Origin: a virus
IMG/VR virus record: IMGVR_UViG_3300031507_000019
Span: 1-41,305 of that record
DNA length: 41,305 nucleotides
Strand: one strand, 5' to 3'
Position numbers and translations under genes: made by a program. The first letter of the stretch is position 1. Each line of letters starts with the position of its first letter. Below the pieces are notes generated by a model. It ran no database searches, was not told the DNA's origin, and worked only from the letters and a program-made list of their open reading frames with translations. Below, piece after piece: positions 1 to 6,172 of this stretch.

Positions 1-127
1 TTTCAGGTGCTGGGTGCGCACCTGCTGCCCTTCGGCGCCACGCCGGAGGCCGCGCTCGCGGTGTTCGACGCGGCGCCGCAGAGCGTCTCGGACGAGCTGC
101 TCGTGCGCTGGCTGCGCGCGAACACGC
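1..127. repeat. Terminal direct repeat, copy 1 (circular-assembly overlap)
   Basis: The first 127 bases are identical to 41179-41305. An exact 127-bp end overlap falling inside a gene is what an assembler using 127-mers leaves on a circular or circularly permuted molecule. It is therefore most likely a duplicated assembly end and not a biological terminal repeat. Confidence 0.9.
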
Positions 128-261
128 GAGCGCTGGACGCTGCGAAGGCCGGCGAGATCGACCTGTTCATTCACTACTACAACGGCTGCGCGCTCGACGA
201 CACGGCGCGCTATCGGAAGCGGTTCGATCCGGCGTACGTGAAGGCCGGCGGGAAGCTCTAG
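1..261 (+). CDS. Endolysin, N-acetylmuramidase family (C-terminal part, continues from window end)
   Basis: This is the 3' part of the endolysin that begins at 40834. Bases 1-127 equal 41179-41305, and joining the two copies gives one frame of 201 residues, of which residues 116-201 lie here. The frame enters at base 1 (Phe-Gln-Val). The segment carries the family's STSFGSFQVLG region (its end) and the C-terminal IHYYNG motif, which usually contributes to the muramidase fold. The stop TAG at 259-261 overlaps the stop of the convergent gene at 258. An apparent internal start at 7 is only an artefact of linearisation. Confidence 0.85.
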   Translation, partial: FQVLGAHLLPFGATPEAALAVFDAAPQSVSDELLVRWLRANTRALDAAKAGEIDLFIHYYNGCALDDTARYRKRFDPAYVKAGGKL

Positions 262-271
262 GCCGGCTTCC
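251..271. terminator. Hairpin at the convergent end of lysis and early operons
   Basis: A 6-bp stem (GGAAGC with GCTTCC) and 9-nt loop sit across the two overlapping stop codons of the endolysin (+, 261) and the zinc-protein gene (-, 258). The position fits a bidirectional terminator. There is no clear T tract on either side, so the call rests on position and the inverted repeat only. Confidence 0.35.
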
Positions 272-486
272 ACGCGGTGAGCATGGTGAGCACCTTCTGC
301 CCACAGCCGTCGCAGTAGTGGAGGTAGGCGTCGTCTTTCGCGACGTCGACCTCCTGCGCGAGGCCCTCGGCATCGCCCGTGTGCACGTCGATGCGCACCC
401 AGCCGAGCGGCAGCTCGATCGTGCCCTCGGGCGCGAGACGCGGTGCACGTGTGGCACGTCCAACGATCCATGGTGTCGAAGCCCAT
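258..486 (-). pseudogene. Small zinc-ribbon-like protein gene split by an apparent +1 frameshift
   Basis: The ATG at 486-484 overlaps the stop of the upstream gene by one base (TAATG), which marks it as the coupled start. This frame encodes a CxxC (WTCHTC) within the first 14 residues but then becomes arginine-rich and has no stop before the window edge. The next frame, from about base 430, reads as normal protein (EGTIELPLGWVRIDV...) with a second CxxC (YCDGCG) and stops at 258. Joining the two frames near 428-436 gives a protein of about 75 residues with two CxxC knuckles, a typical small zinc ribbon. Either the assembly has one extra base, the gene is broken, or the shift is programmed. 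It lies on the far side of attP from the integrase catalytic part. Function unknown. Confidence 0.55.
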
Positions 487-941
487 TACGCGCGCTCCCA
501 GAGCGGGGTGAATGACACGCGGACCAGCGGGCGCTGGTCGGCGACGATGCCGTCCACGTGCCGCTTGTTCGCGCCGCGGCGCTTCGGGCATTCGTCGGAC
601 CGCTCGCCCTCGTAGCCGTCGCAGTAGTTGCACACGCATCGGTAGGCGCTCCGCTGCACGATAGGCCCGAAGTCGCCGCGGTCTGCTCGGAGCAACGCGC
701 GGAGCAGCAACGCGAGACGCACCCGGAGGATGCGCGGCTGCTTCCACCCGCCGTCACCCCGACGACGCGGCAGAGCGTCGAGGATGTCATCGCAGACCGC
801 GTTGCCGAGCCAGAGCACGTCGCACGCGAAGTCGAGCGAGTCGGTCGCGTACGTGTCTTTGAGCGTCGCCGGGCGCGCGTGAATGAACGCCCGCAGCCAG
901 GACAGCGCGAGCGCCATAGCCTGTCGATCCATGCTCGTCAT
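486..941 (-). CDS. Hypothetical protein with Cys-rich segment, downstream of int
   Basis: 151 residues; no family recognised. The start ATG (941-939) overlaps the integrase stop by 4 bp (ATGA), so it is translationally coupled to int. The C-terminal third has a possible zinc-binding cluster (CVCNYC near residue 105, with another Cys about 13 residues on, followed by a basic RRGANKRH stretch). The N-terminal half looks helical. The gene belongs to the leftward early operon in the phage circle. It is beyond the attP core, so integration would move it to the opposite prophage end, away from the early promoter. Confidence 0.7.
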   Translation of the reverse strand: MTSMDRQAMALALSWLRAFIHARPATLKDTYATDSLDFACDVLWLGNAVCDDILDALPRRRGDGGWKQPRILRVRLALLLRALLRADRGDFGPIVQRSAYRCVCNYCDGYEGERSDECPKRRGANKRHVDGIVADQRPLVRVSFTPLWERA

Positions 942-2308
942 GCGCTCCTCGCTTCCGCCCGGCCCGGTTCCAGCGCATCGAGCAGCGCCTCGACCGACTC
1001 GACGAGATCCATCGCTCGGTGCGCCATCCAGCGGTCGCCGGTCGCGACGCTCTCGGCCGCGCGCATCGCCGCGCGCTCAACACGGGACACAGCACTGGAC
1101 ACGCCGAGCGAATCGGCCGCGATCTCTCGCGCAATCGGCCGCACCTCCACGCCTTCGTAAACCGTAGGTCCGGAGTTCAAATCTCCGAGGCGGCTTAGTG
1201 CGTGTGTCCCGTTTGTGTCCCGGTGGAAGAGCGAGGACACCGCATCCGAGCACAGGTGTGCGTAGCGCTGCGTGACCGCGATGTCGGCGTGCCCGAGCAA
1301 GTCGCGCAGCTCCTCGAGGCGCAGCGGCCGAGCGATCAGCCCCGGCGCCCACGTGCCCTGCAGCATGTGGCTCGCGAACGTGTGCCGCAGATCGTGGAAG
1401 CGAATGCGCCGCGTGATGCCGGTGACCTTGCGCAGCTTCGACCAATCGGCGTCGTACCCGTCCGCGTGGTAGCTGCCGTCGCGCCCCGGCCACACGAGCG
1501 CGAGGTGTGAGCGAATCTTCGCCGCGCGCGACATCGATCGCCACATGCGGATCGCGGCGAGCGCAGGCGCGAGTAGCGGCACCTCGCGCGGCTTGCCGCC
1601 CTTGGTCGCCTCGCCGCGTGACCATCGGACGTGCACGACGCTGCGCGCCTCGTCGACGTCTTCCCAGCGCAGCCCGCACAGCTCGCCCGCGCGCAGCCCG
1701 GTGAAGATCGCGAAGATGAAGAGCAACCGCGAGCGCATCGGCAGATCGACGCACGTCACGACCGCCTCGACCTCGTTCGCGCGCAGCCAGTCCCAGCCGT
1801 CGGCCTTCTTCGCCTTCGCGCGCTTGCCGATCTTGAGATCGGCGCACGGGTTCTGCAGACCGGGGCAGGGCCCCGTGCGCGCTGCAGCGGCCGTGAACGC
1901 CTGACGCAAGAGCCCGAGCGCGTTCTGCCGCGTCTGCGCGGCGAGGGCGCGCGTGGAGCCGAGCCACGTCTCGGCGAGCTCGGCAGTGACCTCCGTGAGC
2001 GCGAGGCGCCCAACGCGCGTCTCGGCGCCGAAGTGCTGCCGAAAGCGCGCGAGATCGCGCGAACGCGTGCCGGGGCGCACGTCGCGCGTTGGGATCCACC
2101 GCTCGCCCCAGGCCGCGAGCGACGGCACGGTGAGCGGAGCGAGCTCGAGCGCGTCGAGCGCCGCAGTGACGGCGGCTTCGGCCTCGCCGCGCGTGTCGAA
2201 CACGCCGACCGATGCGCGGCGATGCGCGTGCGGAAGGCGCCCACGGAAGCGCCCGCGGTGCTCGGTGACCGAGCCAGCGCCCCAGGGACGATCGGTTGCG
2301 TCGTTCAT
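938..2308 (-). CDS. int: Tyrosine-recombinase integrase
   Basis: 456 residues; site-specific recombinase for integration of the phage circle. The N-terminal part (about 1-150) contains an arm-binding-like segment and a SAM-like core-binding domain. The catalytic domain shows R206 (TGLRAGE), H305 and R308 (HDLRH), H340 (LLGHAD) and nucleophile Y349 (TQRYAH), so it looks active. The start ATG overlaps the upstream stop by 4 bp (ATGA). The frame continues for about 107 residues past the tyrosine. Residues near 372-386 are translated from the attP core (a tRNA 3' half in antisense), and a 70-residue tail follows. The stop is itself coupled (ATGA) to the next gene, so the long form is the real phage form. 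In a lysogen the tail would be replaced by whatever host DNA encodes. Confidence 0.93.
   Translation of the reverse strand: MNDATDRPWGAGSVTEHRGRFRGRLPHAHRRASVGVFDTRGEAEAAVTAALDALELAPLTVPSLAAWGERWIPTRDVRPGTRSRDLARFRQHFGAETRVGRLALTEVTAELAETWLGSTRALAAQTRQNALGLLRQAFTAAAARTGPCPGLQNPCADLKIGKRAKAKKADGWDWLRANEVEAVVTCVDLPMRSRLLFIFAIFTGLRAGELCGLRWEDVDEARSVVHVRWSRGEATKGGKPREVPLLAPALAAIRMWRSMSRAAKIRSHLALVWPGRDGSYHADGYDADWSKLRKVTGITRRIRFHDLRHTFASHMLQGTWAPGLIARPLRLEELRDLLGHADIAVTQRYAHLCSDAVSSLFHRDTNGTHALSRLGDLNSGPTVYEGVEVRPIAREIAADSLGVSSAVSRVERAAMRAAESVATGDRWMAHRAMDLVESVEALLDALEPGRAEARSA
1151..1197 (+). other. attP: attP core: 3' half of a tRNA-Thr(CGT) inside int
   Basis: Read on the + strand this is a tRNA from the anticodon loop to the discriminator. 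Loop TTCGTAA (1154-1160, anticodon CGT), 3' anticodon strand ACCGT (1161-1165), variable AGGTC, T stem CGGAG/CTCCG around loop TTCAAAT (1176-1182), acceptor strand AGGCGGC (1188-1194) and T at 1195. The 5' side of the anticodon stem does not pair, and no GCCGCCT acceptor strand lies upstream, so it is half a tRNA. This is the usual form of an attP that restores a host tRNA on integration. Its position next to the integrase catalytic region supports the call. The exact crossover point is not visible. Confidence 0.8.
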
Positions 2309-2532
2309 CTCGCGACCTTCCTTCTCAACCGCGCGACGGCGGCCTGCCCGCGCGCTCGCGCGACGTCGTCTACGGGCCCGCTGATCTGCTCGGCGAGCTT
2401 CGCCGCGAGCGCCGTCGACTTCACCCGACGCTGCCCCGGAAGCCGCTCGCCGCGCAAGCGGGCCTCGAGGCGCTCGCTCTCCTCGCGCACGATGGCGCGG
2501 ATCTGCGCGAGCGCGTCGGGGTCGAGGATCAT
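2305..2532 (-). CDS. Small helical hypothetical protein
   Basis: 75 residues, not recognised. The start ATG overlaps the preceding stop (ATGA at 2529-2532) and the stop overlaps the integrase start (ATGA at 2305-2308), which supports it as a real coupled gene. The composition is Arg/Ala/Glu rich and it is probably all helical (ILDPDALAQIRAIVREE near the start). Its place directly before int could suit an excisionase-like or other accessory role, but no winged-helix signature is visible and this remains a guess. Confidence 0.65.
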   Translation of the reverse strand: MILDPDALAQIRAIVREESERLEARLRGERLPGQRRVKSTALAAKLAEQISGPVDDVARARGQAAVARLRRKVAR

Positions 2533-2750
2533 CGCTCGCGCCCGTTCGCGAAGTTGTCGACGAGCTCGACGAGCAACTGCACACGACCGCGCAGCTTCCA
2601 CGTCTCCACGTTGTTCGCGTCGGCCACGCTCACGTTCGAGAGACGCACGGCGCTCTCCGACAGAAGCCGCGTCAGCCAGCGGAGCACACGGTCGCGCTTC
2701 ACGACGTGCGCCTCGGCGCGAACCTGCTCGACGGGTCGGCGGTCGCTCAT
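2529..2750 (-). CDS. Small hypothetical protein
   Basis: 73 residues, no family recognised. Bounded by ATGA overlaps with the methyltransferase stop (2747-2750) and the next start (2529-2532). The sequence is mixed charged and hydrophobic, with a central helix (RDRVLRWLTRLLSESAVRL) and a C-terminal helix ending NFANGRER. It is expressed with the methyltransferase and integrase as part of the leftward operon. Confidence 0.65.
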   Translation of the reverse strand: MSDRRPVEQVRAEAHVVKRDRVLRWLTRLLSESAVRLSNVSVADANNVETWKLRGRVQLLVELVDNFANGRER

Positions 2751-4090
2751 GCGGCGGCCTGCTGCGCCCAGCGCTTCGCAATGTCGCGCACCACGCGGTG
2801 CGGGTTCACGTCGAACACGTCCTCGCGGTAGTGGATCGACGCCGGGTGATTCGCGGCGTGCATGACGATCGCGGCCTCGTCGTGGTTGATCGCCGCGTCG
2901 GGCGAGCGGCCGAGCGCCTCCTCGACGCCCGTGCTCGTGCCGCCGCCGCCCGCGAACATGTCGACGAAGCCCTCGCCGTCGTCTAGCTCCAGATTCGCCG
3001 CGACGAGCGCGGCTGAGAACGGCGGCGGTACTGCGTTGCCGGCGAGCTTCGTCTGCGCGGTCGTGCCGATGGGCTTGCCGGCAGCCTCGAGACCGTCGAT
3101 CACGTAGTCGTCGGGGAAGCCCTGCGCGGCGAACAGCTCGGGCGGGATGAGCATCCGCGACTCGATGTCGACGATGCGGTACACCTCGCCGTCGATCGTG
3201 ACGAGCCCAACGTCGTCGCCGCTCGCACCGTGCGCGCGCAGTAGCTCGGCGACCTCGCGCGAGCGGTCGGCATGCTCCGGGCCCGCGAGCATCCGGGCGA
3301 CCGTCAGCGCGTGATGGTCCTTCGCGGTGATGGTGCCGAGCGGGCGATCGACGCGGTGCCCGATGACGCCACCGTAGTGCTTCGTGATGATGGGGCAGAT
3401 CAGGTGCTTGTCGTTCGTCGCGCAGACGGTCGCGAGCGGGATGTCGAGCGGCTGCCCGCGGAACGTGCCGGCGCCGCACCCCTCACGGAGCCCGGCCCCG
3501 GTGATCGTCGAGTAGTGCCCGTGGCGCACGATGAACGGCGACGGGTTGCGCGCCTCGACGACGAACCGACGCACGCCGATCGCGATGCGTGCGAGCGTGG
3601 CCGGCGCCGGCGAGCGCTTGCGACCGAAGATCGACGCGCCGCGAACATCCCATCGGATGCACTCCGCAGCGGTGCGATGCGGCCGCGCGAGGCCCGGCCC
3701 GTGCGACGCGCGCGGCCACGTGATGCGAGCGCCGTCGCAACGAGCCGCGACGAACAGACGCTTGCGCGACGTGGGCGCGCCGTAGTCGGCAGCGATGAGC
3801 GTGCTCCATTCGAGCTCGTAGCCGTGCGAGCGGAGCACGGCGCACCACCACGCGAACGTCTCGCCCTTGCGCGACTCGATCGGCCGGTCGTGCTCGTCGA
3901 GCGGGCCCCAGTCTAAGAACTCGGGCACGTTCTCGCAGAAGAACATCCGCGGGCGCACTTCGCTCGCCCATCGGTGGGCGACACTGGCGAGCGCGCGGAT
4001 GTTCTTCGCGAGCGGCTTCGCGCCCTTCGCACGCGAAAACTGCGTGCAGTCGGGCGAGAGCCACGCGCCGCCGATGCGGACTGCGCTCAC
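2747..4090 (-). CDS. C5-cytosine DNA methyltransferase, circularly permuted
   Basis: 447 residues from a GTG that overlaps the upstream stop (GTGA). It transfers a methyl group from SAM to cytosine C5 in DNA, probably protecting phage DNA. Motif order is unusual. Catalytic motif IV is at the extreme N terminus (SPDCTQFS, residues 12-19, Cys15). It is followed by motif VI (ENV, 53-55), VIII (RKRLF, 109-113), a long target-recognition stretch, IX-like (PELFAAQGFPDDY, near 310) and X (KLAGNAVPPP, from 348). SAM-binding motif I (FAGGGG, 379-384) is last, followed by a motif II-like INHD. In the usual order motif I comes first, so the chain is permuted with its ends between motifs III and IV. All key residues are present. 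No cognate restriction enzyme is seen nearby. Confidence 0.85.
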   Translation of the reverse strand: MSAVRIGGAWLSPDCTQFSRAKGAKPLAKNIRALASVAHRWASEVRPRMFFCENVPEFLDWGPLDEHDRPIESRKGETFAWWCAVLRSHGYELEWSTLIAADYGAPTSRKRLFVAARCDGARITWPRASHGPGLARPHRTAAECIRWDVRGASIFGRKRSPAPATLARIAIGVRRFVVEARNPSPFIVRHGHYSTITGAGLREGCGAGTFRGQPLDIPLATVCATNDKHLICPIITKHYGGVIGHRVDRPLGTITAKDHHALTVARMLAGPEHADRSREVAELLRAHGASGDDVGLVTIDGEVYRIVDIESRMLIPPELFAAQGFPDDYVIDGLEAAGKPIGTTAQTKLAGNAVPPPFSAALVAANLELDDGEGFVDMFAGGGGTSTGVEEALGRSPDAAINHDEAAIVMHAANHPASIHYREDVFDVNPHRVVRDIAKRWAQQAAA

Positions 4091-5583
4091 GTCCGCACTT
4101 CGGGGCGGTAGCTCGACGCGTCGAGCCCGTACGTCCAGGCGTTGGCCTCGAGCGCGGTGCGCATCGTCGGCGGCACCGGGATCGCGAACTGCCGACCGGT
4201 GCCGCAGCGCACGCGCAGGAAGCGCTCGCGCGGCGAGTCGGGCAGGTCGACCTCGATCAGCTCGCCGATCATCGGGTCGCTGTCCTTGTCGATCTGGCGC
4301 GGCTTGAGCGACGCGAGCACCTTGTCCCAGCCGAGGATCTCGGCGAGCGCACGGCGCTGCTCGATCTGGCGGTGCGTCAGCGCGAGCGACGGATCGATCG
4401 TGTGCTTCCGCTCGATCCACTCACCAGGGATGACCTGGCCATGCCACGAGTAGAGCCCCCAGCCGTCCGCGAACTGGATCGCGGGCCCGTGCTCTGCGTG
4501 CAGACGGCCATTGCCGTCGCGATGCAGGACCGTCGGCCGCTCCGAGACGATGACGAACTCGCGATGCGGCCACCACCAGCATCCCTCGGTCGCGTCCTCG
4601 GCCGCTTGCGTCTCTGCGACGGCGAGCGAGAGGCCGCAGCAGTCGCGGTAGTACGTCGCCCACGCCGCCGGCCACGAGGGCCACAGACAGCCGCCGAGGC
4701 GGTTGTACCAGCCGCGCGAGAGAGTGTCGTAGAACGCTCGGCGAAGCTGCGAGGCGAGATCGCCGCCCACCGCGCCGTGCACCGCGTCGCGCACCGCGCC
4801 GTGCACCGCGTCGCGCACCGCGCCGTGCACCGCGCCGTGCACCGCGTCGCCCACCGCGTCGCGCACCGCGCCGCCCACCGCGCCGTCCACCGCGTCGCGC
4901 ACCGCGCCGTGCACCGCGCCGTCCACCGCGCCGCCCACCGCGTCGCGCACCGCGTCGCGCACCGCGTCGCGCACCGCGCCGTCCACCGCGCCGCGCACCG
5001 CGCCGTCCACCGCGTCGCGCACCGCGCCGTGCACCGCGCCGCCCACCGCGCCGTCCACCGCGCCGCGCACCGCGCCGTCCACCGCGTCGCGCACCGCGCC
5101 GTGCACCGCGCCGTGCACCGCGCCGCCCACCGCGCCGTCCACCGCGCCGCGCACCGCGCCGTCCACCGCGTCGCGCACCGCGCCGTGCACCGCGCCGCCC
5201 ACCGCGCCGTCCACCGCGCCGCCCACCGCGTCGCGCACCGCGTCGCGCACCGCGTCGCGCACCGCGTCGCGCACCGCGTCGCGCACCGCGCCGTCCACCG
5301 CGTCGCCCACCGCGTCGCGCACCGCGCCGATCTTCCGATTTCGCAGCTCGAGCGTGAGCGCAGCGATCGGACCGGCGATCGAAACGACGAGCGGGCTCGT
5401 CGTCCACACGATCCGCTTGGGCGGCGGCAGCTTCGCCGCGGCGTAGTAGCCGAGGATCCCGCGCTCCATCTTCGCGCGGTCGGCCTTGCGCACCTCGAGC
5501 GCGCGAGCGATCCACGCGCGTGCGTGGGTGTGCATCGCCGCCTCTTGAGCCTCGGTCAACTTCGTGAGCAGTAGCTTCCCCAT
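4087..5583 (-). CDS. DUF6745-like protein with tetrapeptide-repeat insert
   Basis: 498 residues. The C-terminal part (about 280-498) matches my memory of the DUF6745 family: RPTVLHRDGNGRLHAEHGPA, then DGWGLYSWHGQVIP, and a closing segment with VPPTMRTALEANAW. The family name is recalled and unverified, and its biochemical function is unknown to me. The N-terminal 85 residues (DRAKMERGILGYY, then WTTSPLV) also fit that family. Between them, residues 86-273 are 47 copies of a four-residue unit, [G/D]-A-V-[R/D/G/H]. The start has a good RBS (AAGGAGA) 10 nt upstream. The stop overlaps the methyltransferase GTG. The repeat length may be mis-assembled. Related proteins in actinobacteria carry similar AV-rich stretches, as far as I recall. 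Confidence 0.8.
   Translation of the reverse strand: MGKLLLTKLTEAQEAAMHTHARAWIARALEVRKADRAKMERGILGYYAAAKLPPPKRIVWTTSPLVVSIAGPIAALTLELRNRKIGAVRDAVGDAVDGAVRDAVRDAVRDAVRDAVRDAVGGAVDGAVGGAVHGAVRDAVDGAVRGAVDGAVGGAVHGAVHGAVRDAVDGAVRGAVDGAVGGAVHGAVRDAVDGAVRGAVDGAVRDAVRDAVRDAVGGAVDGAVHGAVRDAVDGAVGGAVRDAVGDAVHGAVHGAVRDAVHGAVRDAVHGAVGGDLASQLRRAFYDTLSRGWYNRLGGCLWPSWPAAWATYYRDCCGLSLAVAETQAAEDATEGCWWWPHREFVIVSERPTVLHRDGNGRLHAEHGPAIQFADGWGLYSWHGQVIPGEWIERKHTIDPSLALTHRQIEQRRALAEILGWDKVLASLKPRQIDKDSDPMIGELIEVDLPDSPRERFLRVRCGTGRQFAIPVPPTMRTALEANAWTYGLDASSYRPEVRT
4765..5328 (-). repeat. Coding minisatellite, 47 x 12 bp
   Basis: The 12-bp unit on the coding strand is GRC GCG GTG SRC, with no indels. The Ala and Val codons are invariant. 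Only three base positions vary, giving Gly or Asp at position 1 and Arg, Asp, Gly or His at position 4. A higher-order block of 6-7 units (G, H, R, D, R, D at position 4) appears three times in succession near units 11-29, a sign of segmental duplication by slippage or unequal crossover. The array is longer than a short read, so the copy number is uncertain. Confidence 0.95.
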
Positions 5584-5625
5584 CTTCGTGTCTCCTTGTG
5601 AGTGGTCAGTTCGATCGAACGCGGA

Positions 5626-6012
5626 TCAGTCCTCGACGCGGCGCCAGCCCTCGGGCGTGTACTCGCGCTGCCGACGCAGCTCGTAGCTGCCGACCTCGAG
5701 CGCGATCGGTGCGTGCGTGTCGTGCGGACGGTCGTGCAGGAGCTCGGCCGGGCTCGAGCAGCGCAGGTACGCGATCGTCGGGTCCTGCGTCGTGAAGTAC
5801 TCGCTGCCGATCGCGGCGAGGTAGTGGTGATGGCCCGTCTCGCTGTGCGCGACGATGTGCCGGCCGCCGCACGGCTTGCTCGCCGTGACGCCGGCCGGGA
5901 TCTCGTCGATGCGACGGATCAGCAGGTCGCCCTGCGCCGCCATCTTCGTGAACGTGCGCAGCCCCGCCGTCGGGGTCGCGCTCTTCTTCGCCGCTCGCTT
6001 CGTCTTGCCCAT
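5626..6012 (-). CDS. Conserved phage hypothetical with HSETGHHH motif
   Basis: 128 residues. The N terminus is lysine/alanine rich (MGKTKRAAKKSA). A compact domain follows, with AAQGDLLIRRIDEIP, then GGRHIVAHSETGHHHYL near residues 50-67. The HSETGHHH signature recurs in small phage and bacterial hypothetical proteins. The histidine cluster suggests metal binding, perhaps a cupin-like or beta-barrel fold, but no activity can be assigned. Separate from its neighbours by 42 bp downstream and a 160-bp noncoding gap upstream, so it may have its own translation signals. The start ATG at 6012 is followed by the Lys-rich tail; the upstream GGGGAGAGAAC is a plausible RBS. Confidence 0.75.
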   Translation of the reverse strand: MGKTKRAAKKSATPTAGLRTFTKMAAQGDLLIRRIDEIPAGVTASKPCGGRHIVAHSETGHHHYLAAIGSEYFTTQDPTIAYLRCSSPAELLHDRPHDTHAPIALEVGSYELRRQREYTPEGWRRVED

Positions 6013-6047
6013 GATCGTTCTCTCCCCGCCGCCGAGAGTGGCGACGA

Positions 6048-6132
6048 TGGATGCCGCGGGAATCGAACCCGCGAACGCGCTCCGGCCGATGGGGTAGAGG
6101 CCGGGAGGGGCACGCGTAGGGCCACCGCACCC
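6048..6132 (-). ncRNA. tRNA-like structure in the ssb-downstream gap
   Basis: An 85-nt element read leftwards. The 5' strand GGGTGCG (6132-6126) pairs at six of seven positions with 3' GGCATCC, followed by A (6048). The T arm is canonical (GCGGG, loop TTCGATT, CCCGC). A 3-bp D-like stem (GGC/GCC) is possible. The middle arm is not a normal anticodon arm: an 8-bp bulged stem (CTCC-C-GGCC with GGCCGGAG) closes an 11-nt loop, TCTACCCCATC. The length equals a class II tRNA without CCA. It could be a degenerate or unusual tRNA, a tRNA-mimicking RNA, or a relic. No standard anticodon can be assigned. Confidence 0.5.
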
Positions 6133-6137
6133 GAAAG

Positions 6138-6158
6138 GGCCTCGACGTGGGCGAGGCC
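6138..6158 (-). terminator. Hairpin after the SSB-like gene
   Basis: A perfect 7-bp stem (GGCCTCG/CGAGGCC) with 7-nt loop lies 15 nt downstream of the SSB-like stop codon, followed on the transcribed strand by CTTTC. It may be a weak terminator or attenuator, or a processing stem in front of the tRNA-like element. The T run is too short for certainty. Confidence 0.35.
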
Positions 6159-6172
6159 GGTCCCGTGCGAGT

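Noticed and set aside
1123-1195. A complete tRNA-Thr gene at attP
   Set aside because: The 5' acceptor, D arm and 5' anticodon strand are missing; only the 3' half is present.
1077-2099. Alternative frame of int giving PPRRFELRTYGL
   Set aside because: This is the familiar antisense translation of a tRNA. The catalytic residues are in the other frame, which reads through to the coupled stop at 938.
4765-5328. CRISPR array or diversity-generating variable repeat
   Set aside because: Units are 12 bp without spacers, so not CRISPR. Variable bases are C/G and A/G in a tandem array, and no reverse transcriptase is present, so not a diversity-generating element.
4372-5574. A 400-codon open frame on the + strand opposite the DUF6745 gene, full of His-Arg-Ala-Val repeats
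   Set aside because: It is the antisense of the 12-bp array, which keeps several frames open. It lacks a domain and the minus-strand frame has coupling, an RBS and a recognisable C-terminal family.
4087-5583. Toxin-antitoxin or anti-phage defence role for the DUF6745-like gene
   Set aside because: No nuclease, protease or NAD-cleaving motif and no small partner gene can be seen, so no such function is claimed.
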